DNA of 40,323 nucleotides, taken from positions 34,014-74,336 of the forward strand of contig JAPPLF010000031.1 in assembly GCA_028874215.1 (NCBI GenBank), written 5' to 3'. Made by a program: the position numbers and the translations under genes. The DNA is from Acidobacteriota bacterium (lineage in GTDB: Bacteria; Acidobacteriota; UBA6911; RPQK01; JAJDTT01). This document shows positions 8,422 to 16,466 of the stretch, in pieces (the first letter of the stretch is position 1; every line of letters begins with the position of its first letter). The notes below the pieces were generated by a model that was not told the origin of the DNA, ran no database searches, and saw nothing but the letters and a program-made list of their open reading frames with translations.

Positions 8422-9069
8422 TCAGTCGAGGGTCGTCTTCAGCCGCTGCACAAATTCTCCTGCCGAAGATTCGTTCATCATAAACATAATCTCTTGAGGC
8501 GGACCAGCGTGAGGCCACGGTAGAGGTGGATGAAACCAGAACCGCAGTTTCAAATATCCCCTTTCCTGGGGTATCCGAGAAACCTCCGCCCGTTGTATCG
8601 CACCTTGGTACTTGGCGCCTTCGTCTACAGTAATTCCCGTTTTGCCGAGTGAGTATCCTTTCACTTTGATTGACGGGTCATCAAGCCATCCGGGAAGTCC
8701 GTAATACGTATCCTTACGAATGATTCTTGGGTTCGTTTCCCTCTTGGCTTCTCCAGAAAGAATGGCTCGGATGCTTTCTATCGGAGACTTGGCGGAGGTT
8801 TCATACCCCATTTCGATCAGGGAGTCCGTTACTTGACGGGCATTGAGATATTTTTTTTCCCGTTTCAGAATCTGGACCGTTCCCGTCACCACAGTTATTT
8901 TCGGTGCCGGTTCGTTTCCTTGGGTAGCGTATGGTGCAAGGGATTTGAAAAAGTAGTTTAGGTGTTCCAGTTCATCATCCAGCGCAATGATCTTGTTTTT
9001 AAGGGACACCTGTTCCTTCTTGATTTCTGACTTTCGTTCCTGGGCCCGCTGCAGCACGTTTCCAGACAT
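8422..9069 (-). CDS. Coiled-coil protein with winged-helix (HARE-like) domain
   Basis: ATG 9069 is chosen because AGGGGGA lies 6-7 bases upstream; the frame stays open to 9192 but the extra residues look non-coding. The 215-residue product has a charged N-terminal coiled coil (about 8-40, RAQERKSEIKKEQVSLKNK), a predicted winged-helix segment (about 65-125: LNARQVTDSLIEMGYETSAK, later IRAILSGE and a YYGLPGW end) resembling HARE-HTH domains, and a beta-rich C-terminus. HARE-HTH domains occur in transcription and restriction proteins and may sense modified DNA. It is the first gene of a two-gene unit with the HNH nuclease and may be its DNA-recognition or regulatory partner. The domain call is tentative. 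Confidence 0.55.
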   Translation of the reverse strand: MSGNVLQRAQERKSEIKKEQVSLKNKIIALDDELEHLNYFFKSLAPYATQGNEPAPKITVVTGTVQILKREKKYLNARQVTDSLIEMGYETSAKSPIESIRAILSGEAKRETNPRIIRKDTYYGLPGWLDDPSIKVKGYSLGKTGITVDEGAKYQGAIQRAEVSRIPQERGYLKLRFWFHPPLPWPHAGPPQEIMFMMNESSAGEFVQRLKTTLD

Positions 9070-9197
9070 AGATTCCCCCTGTTGAAGTAAGCACAGCGAA
9101 TATCGTAGGCTAGGAGCGGTTCCCCGTACGATTGGGGACCACTCCCATTTTGGGCAGGAGTGCCACCCACAACGTGACGTTACTCCTGACACCTCAA

Positions 9198-9226
9198 GGC
9201 TGGAGAGGTCCTGACCCTCTCCAGCC
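9198..9226. repeat. Perfect 11-bp inverted repeat
   Basis: GGCTGGAGAGG and CCTCTCCAGCC are separated by the 7-base loop TCCTGAC. No T run follows on either strand, so it is not a standard intrinsic terminator. It sits 129 bases upstream of the coiled-coil gene start, at the boundary where base composition changes. It could be an operator, a processed RNA hairpin or an element end. The rest of 9070-9435 holds no gene I can support. Confidence 0.55.
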
Positions 9227-9435
9227 CCCTACAATCGGACATTACAGCAGGTTTGTTTGGCCCACGTCAAGACAGTCGGGGCATTTTATTGGGCGGGGTG
9301 CGAACATACTTTGGGTTGACCCCAATAACAGTGTTGGGTCAGCGCTTGAAAGGTAGCGGATAGATTCGGTGAGAGGACGGTCGGGGGCCTCCAACCTAAC
9401 AGCCCGTGGGAAAAGGCCCGATTGACGAGAAGTGC

Positions 9436-11103
9436 CTACTTCCCAGGATAGGTGATCTCCAAAAAGATCTGGTGGACCACAACCGAATCCTGGTCGCGCT
9501 GGATGACATTCTTGACGCGGCCGAAGGCCTGCTTCAAGAACTCGGCAGGGTCGGCATTGGGCGGACCGATCAGACCTGCGAACGGGCCGGCGGCGGGGAT
9601 GTTCGTGATTAGTCCCACCTCGTTCATCCCGTTCCGCGCCACACCCGCGGGAACCTGGAAGTGGAACCAATCCCCTTCCCTTTCAGCCTCGGGCAGCAGC
9701 GTGTGATTGAGACGCGCCCAGAGGATGGTCCCCTTCCCGGCCTTGGCCGTGAAGACACTCAGCCGCAGGCTGGCCTTCTCGTCTTCCGCAGCGGGTCCCA
9801 GATGGATCCGTAGCTTCCGCTCCACCCGGTCCAACACGATGGGCAGCAGCGCCGGCTCGGAGCCGTGATAGAAAGGGCCGCCGCTGTGCGCCGTCGGGTT
9901 GATGGCGTAGACCTTGTCCTTGCCGGCCATGGTCTCGGGCGCTCCCAACTCGCTCAACACCCCTGTGAACTCCTCCATGGTCAGCCGCTGCGTCGGCTCG
10001 TGCCGGAAGTTAAACAGGTAGATCCCGTCGGCGCCCTGGTCCAGGTAGTAGTCGGCGTACGCCCGCATCCCCTGGCGGAACGAGGGCTTTTCCCCCAACG
10101 TCTCCCAAGCCCCCGCCCGCATGGTATTCGGATTGATGGACGGATAGACCTGCACCCCCGTCTCCCCGGCCAGTTGCACCCATTGCCCGATGGCCAACTG
10201 GTCCGGCATGTATCCCAGACCCACCAGCAGCACGTCCACCAGCCCCTCCCGGGCCCAGGCCTCCACGTCCAGACCGATCTCCAGGTTGGTCTCCAGGGAA
10301 TCCATCACGTGGACCGCCAGGGTGTAGGGCCGCCCCCGCTCCTCTCCGATGGCGTTCAGCCGCTCCCGGATCTTCCGCATGAGGTCCGTCATCAGGTCGG
10401 CCTTCTGCCGTCCCTGTCCCATGGGGAAGTGGATCCCCATGCGGTTGAAGTCCAGCTCGTAGCCGTCGAAATCATGTCTGGCGGCGGTCCTGGCGATGTA
10501 GTCGAGACGATGCTGCCGGACCTCCGGGTGGGTGTAGTCGAACGACACCCAGAGGCGCTGCTCCGTCAGCTCGGAAGGGAGCTGGCGGTCCGTCATCGGC
10601 GCCATCAGCAACTCGGGGTGCTGCGCCTTGTAGACGTCGTCCAATTCCTCCAGGGTCCGGGACCGGAAGGCCGCGTGAAGATCGCTCATGCGCAACGACC
10701 CCCAGACCTCCAACCCCTGTTCATGGCAGGCCCGGATCACGATGTCGTTCACCTGCTCGTAGGAATCGAAACAGTCCCAGAGCAGATCCGTGGGAATGTT
10801 CCACGGCGGCTCGGCCCCGTTTCCGATGTGCCACAGGTAGGTGTCCACCTGGGTTCCCTTCACCATGCGCACGCTGGCGTCCAGGAAATCATCGTGGGTC
10901 TTGATGTCGTAGATGAGGCTCATGTACGGCTCCACCTTCCCCCGGTCCAGGTAGCTGTGCGACTGGATGGCGGCGGAGTCGTAGTAGAGGATCCTCCGCT
11001 CCTTCTTCGGACCGCCTTTCGAGGCGGCGTTCGGGGCCTCGGAAGGGCTGCCGCAGGAGACGGCACCCAACAGGAGCGCCAGCAGGAAACCGTGTCTCTT
11101 CAT
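9436..11103 (-). CDS. Secreted TIM-barrel lipoprotein, glycoside-hydrolase-like
   Basis: ATG 11103 gives MKRHGFLLALLLGAVSCGSP, a lipoprotein signal peptide with the lipobox GAVSC (Cys about 17), so the 555-residue product is membrane-anchored outside the cytoplasm. The middle resembles GHL10-type (glycosyl-hydrolase-like) TIM barrels: LWHIGNGAEPPWN, LEVWGSLRMSDLH, LWVSFDYTHPEVRQHRLDYI and DFDGYELDFNRMG, in which the acidic residues at strand ends are candidate catalytic groups. A C-terminal beta-rich region (about 390-555) may be a carbohydrate-binding module. The gene follows the propeller protein gene on the same strand with a 19-base gap, so they are probably co-transcribed. Substrate is unknown. 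A similar but shorter protein is encoded at 19123-20379. Confidence 0.7.
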   Translation of the reverse strand: MKRHGFLLALLLGAVSCGSPSEAPNAASKGGPKKERRILYYDSAAIQSHSYLDRGKVEPYMSLIYDIKTHDDFLDASVRMVKGTQVDTYLWHIGNGAEPPWNIPTDLLWDCFDSYEQVNDIVIRACHEQGLEVWGSLRMSDLHAAFRSRTLEELDDVYKAQHPELLMAPMTDRQLPSELTEQRLWVSFDYTHPEVRQHRLDYIARTAARHDFDGYELDFNRMGIHFPMGQGRQKADLMTDLMRKIRERLNAIGEERGRPYTLAVHVMDSLETNLEIGLDVEAWAREGLVDVLLVGLGYMPDQLAIGQWVQLAGETGVQVYPSINPNTMRAGAWETLGEKPSFRQGMRAYADYYLDQGADGIYLFNFRHEPTQRLTMEEFTGVLSELGAPETMAGKDKVYAINPTAHSGGPFYHGSEPALLPIVLDRVERKLRIHLGPAAEDEKASLRLSVFTAKAGKGTILWARLNHTLLPEAEREGDWFHFQVPAGVARNGMNEVGLITNIPAAGPFAGLIGPPNADPAEFLKQAFGRVKNVIQRDQDSVVVHQIFLEITYPGK

Positions 11104-11122
11104 TTCGGGCACCCTCACCGCG

Positions 11123-12628
11123 TCAGTGGAAGCGGATGGAGTAGAGGTCGGCGTCCTTCAGGACCACGCGCATCCGCACCGCCTTGCCGGAGAGGGAGCT
11201 CAGGTCGGAGCCTCCCTTCCAGGCGACGATCCGGTGGATCTCGTCGCCGATGATCTCGGGGCAATCCGCCAGCGTGAATCCGGGAATCGGCTGGCCCTCG
11301 GGGTCCTGCATCTCGATCCGGATGCTCCCGGCCGCGCTGGTGGCGTAGTTGATCTCCAGCCGGTCTCCCTTGAAGCGCAGCGGCTTCGTGAGCATCTCGC
11401 CCCCGTCGTAGGGCGCGTTCAGGCTGGCGAAGCCGTCCAGGCGCAGCGTCATCCGTTCAAGGAACGCCGCGCCCTTCTGCCCGTAGTTCCGCTGCATGTA
11501 GAAGGACATCTCGCCGTCACCGGTGGGGACGATGCCGCAGGCCGGATAGTTGGTCCGGGTCGTCCAGTTGTTGACGCCGATTCCGGGCCTGACGAAGCTC
11601 TCCCGGAAGGTGAAGTCGTAAACCGTGGTGCCTGCCCGGGAGGTGAGCAGGACGGCGTCGGAGTGGTCCCCTGTCCCCGCGGTGCCCATCAGGGGCATGT
11701 TCTCCTTGACGAAGTCCCGCAGCTCGGGAGAGATGATGCGTTGGCGCTCGCTCGCCAACTGCTTGTCGTCGTCGGACTTGACGTGCCGCGGGTCGGCGAA
11801 GATGATCCGGGCCGGCAGCGAGATGTAGATGTGGGGCGCCCGGAAATAGGGCTGGGTCTGGTTCGTGTAGAGGTGGTGCGAGGGCGTCGTCGTCCCCGTG
11901 TCGCTGTAGGTCATGAGGACCTGGGGAGTCCAGTTGATGAAGTCATTGGAGGTGGACCTCGCCGTGGCGCGGCGGCCTCCTTCCATGTGCCGGGCGTACA
12001 CGACGTACTGTTCTTCGGCCTCCGACCAGAACGCGACGTTCTGCGAGTCGAAGTGGTTGATCAGGACCTTGGGCACGATGGGCTCGTCCCGGAGCCTCCG
12101 CCAGCGGATGCCGTCGCCGGAGAGGAAACCCACCAGGGCGTGGGGATCGACGGGTCCCCGGGAGACCCCCTTGTACCGCTCGGAGGCAGGTACGCCGGGC
12201 CGCCGGTCGAGGAAGGCGACGAACTGGCGCGCCTCGTTCAGGATCACGTGGTTTTGAGAGGAGCCGTCGACGGAGACCAGTCCCAGGTCGGGCTTGGTCC
12301 AATGGATCCCGTCGCGGCTCTCGGCGTAGCAGGTGGTCTTCCTCTCGAAGAGCGCACCCCGGTAGTACATGCGGTAGACGTCGCCGTCCTTGAAGATGGT
12401 GGTGTAGAAGGCCGTGGAGTCTTCCACCGGATCGTCGAAACGGATGGCCACCCCGCCCGGCAGCGGCGTGCCCAGGCGGAGGCTCGCTCCCACGAGCCGG
12501 TCGACCAGCAGATGATCCACGAACAGCTCGCGGCGCGAGCCGATGTCGACGGCGTCGCCGGCCAGGGCTGCGGGCAGCGACAGGAGGGCGGCCAGTGCCA
12601 GGATGGCGGGAAAACGGATGAGTCTCAT
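11123..12628 (-). CDS. Secreted beta-propeller glycoside-hydrolase-like protein
   Basis: ATG 12628 follows GGAGGAAC with good spacing and gives a Sec signal peptide (LIRFPAILALAALLSLPAAL, then AGDAV). The frame stays open far upstream but that part overlaps the dehydrogenase gene and is not protein-like. The 501-residue product has repeated blades of the five-bladed propeller type seen in GH32/GH43/GH68-like proteins: DGDVYRMYYRGALFER, YAESRDGIHWTKPDLGLV, SQNVAFWSEAEEQYVVYARH and a C-terminal beta-sandwich (LRFKGDRLEINYATSAAGSI). It probably acts on or binds a glycan in the periplasm or outside. Catalytic residues cannot be assigned by eye. It lies in one transcription direction between the dehydrogenase and the TIM-barrel lipoprotein. 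Confidence 0.65.
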   Translation of the reverse strand: MRLIRFPAILALAALLSLPAALAGDAVDIGSRRELFVDHLLVDRLVGASLRLGTPLPGGVAIRFDDPVEDSTAFYTTIFKDGDVYRMYYRGALFERKTTCYAESRDGIHWTKPDLGLVSVDGSSQNHVILNEARQFVAFLDRRPGVPASERYKGVSRGPVDPHALVGFLSGDGIRWRRLRDEPIVPKVLINHFDSQNVAFWSEAEEQYVVYARHMEGGRRATARSTSNDFINWTPQVLMTYSDTGTTTPSHHLYTNQTQPYFRAPHIYISLPARIIFADPRHVKSDDDKQLASERQRIISPELRDFVKENMPLMGTAGTGDHSDAVLLTSRAGTTVYDFTFRESFVRPGIGVNNWTTRTNYPACGIVPTGDGEMSFYMQRNYGQKGAAFLERMTLRLDGFASLNAPYDGGEMLTKPLRFKGDRLEINYATSAAGSIRIEMQDPEGQPIPGFTLADCPEIIGDEIHRIVAWKGGSDLSSLSGKAVRMRVVLKDADLYSIRFH

Positions 12629-12714
12629 GATGATGTTCCTCCAGGGGGCGTTTCGGGACGCCGCGGACGCCGGCGGCGAGCCGCTTGGCCCGATCGGCCT
12701 GTGGTGACGGTTCT

Positions 12715-13800
12715 CTACAATGCCTCGGCGACCAAGTCTCCCACCTCGGTCGTGGTGTAGCCCATCCGGCCGGCGGACATGCTCTTCATCTTGGGAGTGG
12801 TCCGGCCGATGGCGGCGTCCACCCGCTTTCCGGCGCGAACCAGGTTGGGCTGGTCCTTCTGGTCTCCCAGGACCCTCAACAACATGCCCATGGCGGCGAT
12901 GGCGGCGATGGGGTTGATGACGCTCTGTCCCGTGTACTTGGGCGCCGAGCCGCCCATGCACTCGAACATGCTGCAGCCGCCCGGCTCCGGGTTGATGTTG
13001 CCCCCGGCGGCCACGCCCAGGCCTCCCTGAATCATGGCGCCGATGTCGGTGATGATGTCCCCGAACATGTTGGGGACCACGATGGTGTCGTAGTACTCGG
13101 GGTTCTTGACGAACCACATGCAGGCGGCGTCGATGTGGTTGTAGTCGCGGTTGACCTGGGGAAACTCGGCTTCTCCGATCTCGTGGAAGGCCCGTTCCCA
13201 CAGGTCGGCGGCAAAGGTCAGGACGTTGGTCTTGTGGACCAGCGTGAGGCGCAGGCGGTCCTGCCGGCTGATGCAGTGGTTGAAGGCCCAGCGCAGGCAG
13301 CGGTCGGCCCCGTACCGGGTGGCGATCATCTCCTGCGTGGCCACCTCTTGGGGGGTGTTCTTGCGCAGGAAGCCTCCGGCGCCGCAGTAGAGATCCTCGG
13401 TGTTCTCGCGGACGACGTCGAAACGGATGTGTTCGGGTCCCTTGTCCTTTAGGGGGCAGTCGACGCCGGGGTAGAGGCGGACGGGGCGGAAGTTGATGTA
13501 CTGGTCGAGCTGGAAGCGGACGGTGAGCAGGAGCCCCTTCTCCAGCACGCCGGGGGTGACGTCCGGGTGTCCGATGGCGCCCAGATAGATGGCGTCGAAC
13601 TGGCCCAGCTCGTCGATCTGGGCTTCCGTGATGATCTCGCCGGTGGCGAGATAGCGGTCGCCGCCGTAGTCGAAGTCGACCCGGTCGTAGCGGACGTTTT
13701 CCAGGGGGGCGACTGCTTCCAGGACTTTGAGGGCCTCGGTGGTGACTTCGGGGCCGGTTCCGTCGCCGGGGATCACTGCGAGTTTGAGGGTGTCGGTCAT
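12715..13800 (-). CDS. Isocitrate/isopropylmalate dehydrogenase-family enzyme
   Basis: The 361-residue protein is an NAD(P)-dependent beta-decarboxylating dehydrogenase. It has IPGDGTGPEV at the N-terminus, YLGAIGHPDVTPGVLEKGLL, the substrate-arginine segment INFRPVRLYPG, VRENTEDLYCGAGG, the catalytic Lys in VHKTNVL, the metal-binding FGDIITDIGAM, and a nucleotide-binding loop MFECMGGSAPKYTG then NPIAAIAAMGMLL. VRENTE resembles isocitrate, homoisocitrate and tartrate enzymes, whereas the length and LRxxL-like LLLTVRFQLDQ fit isopropylmalate dehydrogenase. In the canonical family the loop reads (E)PxHGSAP; here the His is replaced (MGGSAP), so coenzyme handling may differ. No other leucine-biosynthesis gene is nearby, so the substrate is left open between 3-isopropylmalate and related 2-hydroxyacids. 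Confidence 0.82.
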   Translation of the reverse strand: MTDTLKLAVIPGDGTGPEVTTEALKVLEAVAPLENVRYDRVDFDYGGDRYLATGEIITEAQIDELGQFDAIYLGAIGHPDVTPGVLEKGLLLTVRFQLDQYINFRPVRLYPGVDCPLKDKGPEHIRFDVVRENTEDLYCGAGGFLRKNTPQEVATQEMIATRYGADRCLRWAFNHCISRQDRLRLTLVHKTNVLTFAADLWERAFHEIGEAEFPQVNRDYNHIDAACMWFVKNPEYYDTIVVPNMFGDIITDIGAMIQGGLGVAAGGNINPEPGGCSMFECMGGSAPKYTGQSVINPIAAIAAMGMLLRVLGDQKDQPNLVRAGKRVDAAIGRTTPKMKSMSAGRMGYTTTEVGDLVAEAL

Positions 13801-13946
13801 GGGTTCACACCTGTCTGAGTCATGGGTGGATGAAAGGCTCCGGTCCGGCCGGGGCCAGGGACGCCGGGATTATACTGGCGCGCCTCCGTCGCCTGCAAAG
13901 AGGGGAGAGATTGAGGGCTGGGAGGCCGCCTCCAGCAGGAGCGGAG

Positions 13947-14069
13947 CGGCGGTTTCCTAACCGCCGGAGGAGCGGCGGCATCCTTGCCGCCGGACAGGAA
14001 CGGCGGTTTCCTAACCGCCGATTCTTTGGACGTCGCGTACGAGGGAAACCGGGCGATTGGAAATCGCCC
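13947..14069. repeat. Four palindromic REP-like hairpins
   Basis: In the 319-base gap between the acetyltransferase and the dehydrogenase lie four short hairpins: CGGCGGTT-TCCT-AACCGCCG at 13947-13966, CGGCGGCA-TCCT-TGCCGCCG at 13973-13992, CGGCGGTT-TCCT-AACCGCCG at 14001-14020, and GGGCGATT-GGA-AATCGCCC at 14051-14069. The stems vary but compensate, so pairing is kept. Related hairpins occur at 16371, 20407 and 31435. Nothing else is visible in this gap. Confidence 0.8.
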
Positions 14070-14119
14070 TCCCAATTACCGACACGAAAGTCGCCGCTGC
14101 GGGCTCACTTCGGGGGCGG

Positions 14120-14566
14120 CTACTCGGATTGCTCCAATGAGTAGCGGTAGAGGTTCGTGTGCCGTAATGAGAAGCCGAGGCGTTGGTAGAGGCGGTTGGC
14201 GGCTTTGCGTTCGGAGCGGGAGGTGAGGTCCACGTTTCGGGCGCCGGCGGACCGGGCCCGGTCGATGGCGGCGCGGCAGAGGAGTTCGCCGACGCCGCGT
14301 CGTCGAGCCGACTCGTCCACCACCACGTCCTCGATCCAGGCCCGGACGCCGGTGGGAATGCGGTAGAGGACCAGGGTCAGGGTGCCGACGATGCGGTCCT
14401 CTCGGTCCGGGTCACGTGCGATGAGTAGTTGGGCGGCGTCGCTGGCAACCAGGTTTTCGAGTTGATCGGCGGTGGGAATGGGGGCCGAGGTGGAGAGTTG
14501 AGGGATCAGCCGGCCGATGGATTCGACGATCTCCGGGGTGACGGCGGTGAGCTCGACGATTCTCAT
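14120..14566 (-). CDS. GNAT-family N-acetyltransferase
   Basis: The 148-residue protein has the acetyl-CoA-binding motif A, VVVDESARRRGVGELLCRAA (about 88-107), followed by motif B AGARNVDLTSRSERKAANRLYQRLGF, which ends in the YxxxGF-type sequence of GNAT enzymes. It transfers an acetyl group from acetyl-CoA to an amine on a small molecule or protein; the acceptor is not predictable. It stands alone, 61 bases downstream of the NYN protein gene on the same strand, and is followed by the palindromic hairpins. Confidence 0.85.
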   Translation of the reverse strand: MRIVELTAVTPEIVESIGRLIPQLSTSAPIPTADQLENLVASDAAQLLIARDPDREDRIVGTLTLVLYRIPTGVRAWIEDVVVDESARRRGVGELLCRAAIDRARSAGARNVDLTSRSERKAANRLYQRLGFSLRHTNLYRYSLEQSE

Positions 14567-14627
14567 TCGGATGCTTTCGCAGATTGATGCGGGAGTGTGA
14601 CGACACCGTTCGGGGGCCGTCCAGACG

Positions 14628-15395
14628 TCAATTGGAGTTTTTTCCGAATCCCCGGACCACGTAGGTGCCGCTTCGGGCGTCTTCCCCCAGAACCACCAGG
14701 TTGAACTTGGAGGCGTCTTCCAGGAGGGCCGAAAAGGTCCGGTAGCCGAACCGGGATTCGTTGAAGGCGGGCTGTTTCCGCTTCATGGTCTGCTTGACCA
14801 TGGAGGAGTAGATCACGTCCTTGTTCTCGCGCATCAGCGCCAGGATCGACTCGATCAGGAGCTGGAAGGCGGGACGTTTGTCCTTGGCGATCCTGGCGTT
14901 CAGGCGCGGCGGGCGCGTGGCGACCTCGTCCAGCTCCTCGTAGAAGATGAACTCGTCGCAGTTGTCCACCAGCATCTGGGACGTGCTGCCCTGGGTTCCC
15001 AGTCCGATCACGTACTTGCCGTTCTCCTTCAGCTTGGAAGCCAGGGGGGAGAAGTCGCTGTCCCCGGAGAGGATCACGAAGGTGTCGATGTGATCCTTGG
15101 AGAAGCAGAGGTCCATGGCGTCCACGCAGAGCCGGATGTCGGCCGAATTCTTTCCCGTCTTGCTCCGCTTGGGGATGTCGATGAGCTCGAAGGCGGACTC
15201 ATGCAACTCATGCTTGTATTCGGCGAAGCGCGCCCAGTCGGCATACGCCTCCTTGACCAGGATCTTTCCTTTTTCTACCAGCCGTTCCAGGACCTTGTCG
15301 ATGCGGAACCGGGACCGGGTTTGCCCTTTCTCGAAGCCCAGGGCCAAGTTCTCCAGGTCGAGGAAAAGGGCTAGGCGGCGTTCTCGTTCGTCCAT
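14628..15395 (-). CDS. NYN-domain (LabA/DUF88-like) protein with OST-HTH-like tail
   Basis: The 255-residue protein begins with LALFLDLENLALG (first Asp of a PIN-like nuclease site), then KTGKNSADIRLCVDAMDLCF and DTFVILSGDSDFSPLASKLKE, which carry the remaining acidic metal ligands of NYN domains (PIN-fold ribonuclease-like). Residues about 170-250 (LLIESILALMRENKDVIYSS, then RKQPAFNESRFGYRTFSALL) look like an OST-HTH/LOTUS domain, an RNA-binding module commonly attached to NYN proteins. The expected role is RNA processing or turnover in the cytoplasm. ATG 15395 fits the conserved N-terminus. A stand-alone gene next to tRNA-Arg, with no direct functional partner visible. Confidence 0.87.
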   Translation of the reverse strand: MDERERRLALFLDLENLALGFEKGQTRSRFRIDKVLERLVEKGKILVKEAYADWARFAEYKHELHESAFELIDIPKRSKTGKNSADIRLCVDAMDLCFSKDHIDTFVILSGDSDFSPLASKLKENGKYVIGLGTQGSTSQMLVDNCDEFIFYEELDEVATRPPRLNARIAKDKRPAFQLLIESILALMRENKDVIYSSMVKQTMKRKQPAFNESRFGYRTFSALLEDASKFNLVVLGEDARSGTYVVRGFGKNSN

Positions 15396-15521
15396 GGCGC
15401 TAAACTATCACAAAGACCTGTCTTAGCCGGGTTTTCCCAGGGGCAGGGACGGCGAATCCGGAGTAGACGGGACAGAAGAAATGGGGGATATTACTCGTCC
15501 GGGTCCGAGCGGCCCGTCGGC

Positions 15522-15598
<77 letters not shown>

Positions 15599-15646
15599 CT
15601 TCCTTCCTGCACGCGGTTACCGGTTTCGAGCGGTGGCAACGGGGAG

Positions 15647-16153
15647 TTACGGCTCCACGCCGGACGCCCTTGTGATCTGTTCGGTGACGACTTTCCGGAA
15701 TTCGAGAGGGTGAGCGATGGTGGGAACAGGCGTTTGTCCTCCTCCCGTGCCGCGTATGGTCAGAGTGCCGAAATTGAATACGCGTCCCATCAGACCCTGA
15801 TAGACCGTGATGCTCTCCACCATGTTGTGGTTGAGCTCCACCGTCCGGCGTCCGATCCATCCGAACTTTGCCACCACCCTTTGGGAAGTGACGGCAAGCT
15901 CCGTGAACCTCACGCGCAACCACGCCCTTAGAAGCTTGTAGACGGCGACGATGATGAGCCAGGAGCCGACTACGCCGAAAATCAGATAGGGACCGGCGTT
16001 GGGCGGCTTCCCCGGTGCGAGGTCCCATGTCAGAAACAGAAACACCGACCCCACCAGACCGGTCACGACTCCGGAAACGAATACGAACCAATGCACGCGG
16101 GCATGGGCGAGAATCGTTTCGTTTGGCGTCAGGTTGGCTTCGATATATTTCAT
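15647..16153 (-). CDS. PH-domain membrane protein (bPH2/DUF304, YdbS-like)
   Basis: The 168-residue protein begins [20 protein letters not shown], the usual start of bacterial PH-domain (DUF304) membrane proteins, followed by two transmembrane helices (about 24-43 and 56-76) and a C-terminal PH-like region ([20 protein letters not shown], then [20 protein letters not shown] and the LTIRGTGG end). It sits in the cytoplasmic membrane with the PH domain inside; biochemical role unknown. It is monocistronic, facing the tRNA gene. Confidence 0.85.
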   Translation of the reverse strand: MKYIEANLTPNETILAHARVHWFVFVSGVVTGLVGSVFLFLTWDLAPGKPPNAGPYLIFGVVGSWLIIVAVYKLLRAWLRVRFTELAVTSQRVVAKFGWIGRRTVELNHNMVESITVYQGLMGRVFNFGTLTIRGTGGGQTPVPTIAHPLEFRKVVTEQITRASGVEP

Positions 16154-16370
16154 GGTCTCGACGGTTGCGCGACGCTGCCCGGAGTAACCGGCGAAACTTC
16201 CGGGTGATCGTGTGGCTCTTCACCTATTTTCCAGGCCGCCCGAGCTTTGTTCAAGACGACCCACGTGGACGGGCCGATTCTGAGGGATGAACGGGGCGAT
16301 TATCGGTTGGGCGTTTTTTGATGCAGGGGAGGTTGTCCGTTGGCCCTTGGATGGGCTGTTGCACTGGAAA

Positions 16371-16419
16371 CCGGCGGCTGGAAAGCCGCCGGTCCCAGTC
16401 GGCGACAGGAATGTCGCCG
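16371..16419. repeat. Two palindromic REP-like hairpins
   Basis: CCGGCGGCT-GGAA-AGCCGCCGG at 16371-16392 and CGGCGACA-GGAA-TGTCGCCG at 16400-16419. They share the loop GGAA and stem style of the other dispersed hairpins. They lie in the 313-base gap 16154-16466 between the stop of the TonB receptor gene and the PH-domain gene start; no other feature is visible there. Confidence 0.78.
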
Positions 16420-16466
16420 CTCCCGATCGGTGCCTCGAAAGACGCCTCTCCTGGCCCACGAGGAGA

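Noticed and set aside
9198-9226. The hairpin as an intrinsic terminator
   Set aside because: No T run follows on either strand and the loop is 7 bases, so a standard terminator call is not supported.
9865-13452. Very long plus-strand frames opposite the TIM-barrel, propeller and dehydrogenase genes
   Set aside because: High G+C gives long open antisense frames. The minus-strand frames carry clear signal peptides and family motifs; the plus-strand ones do not.
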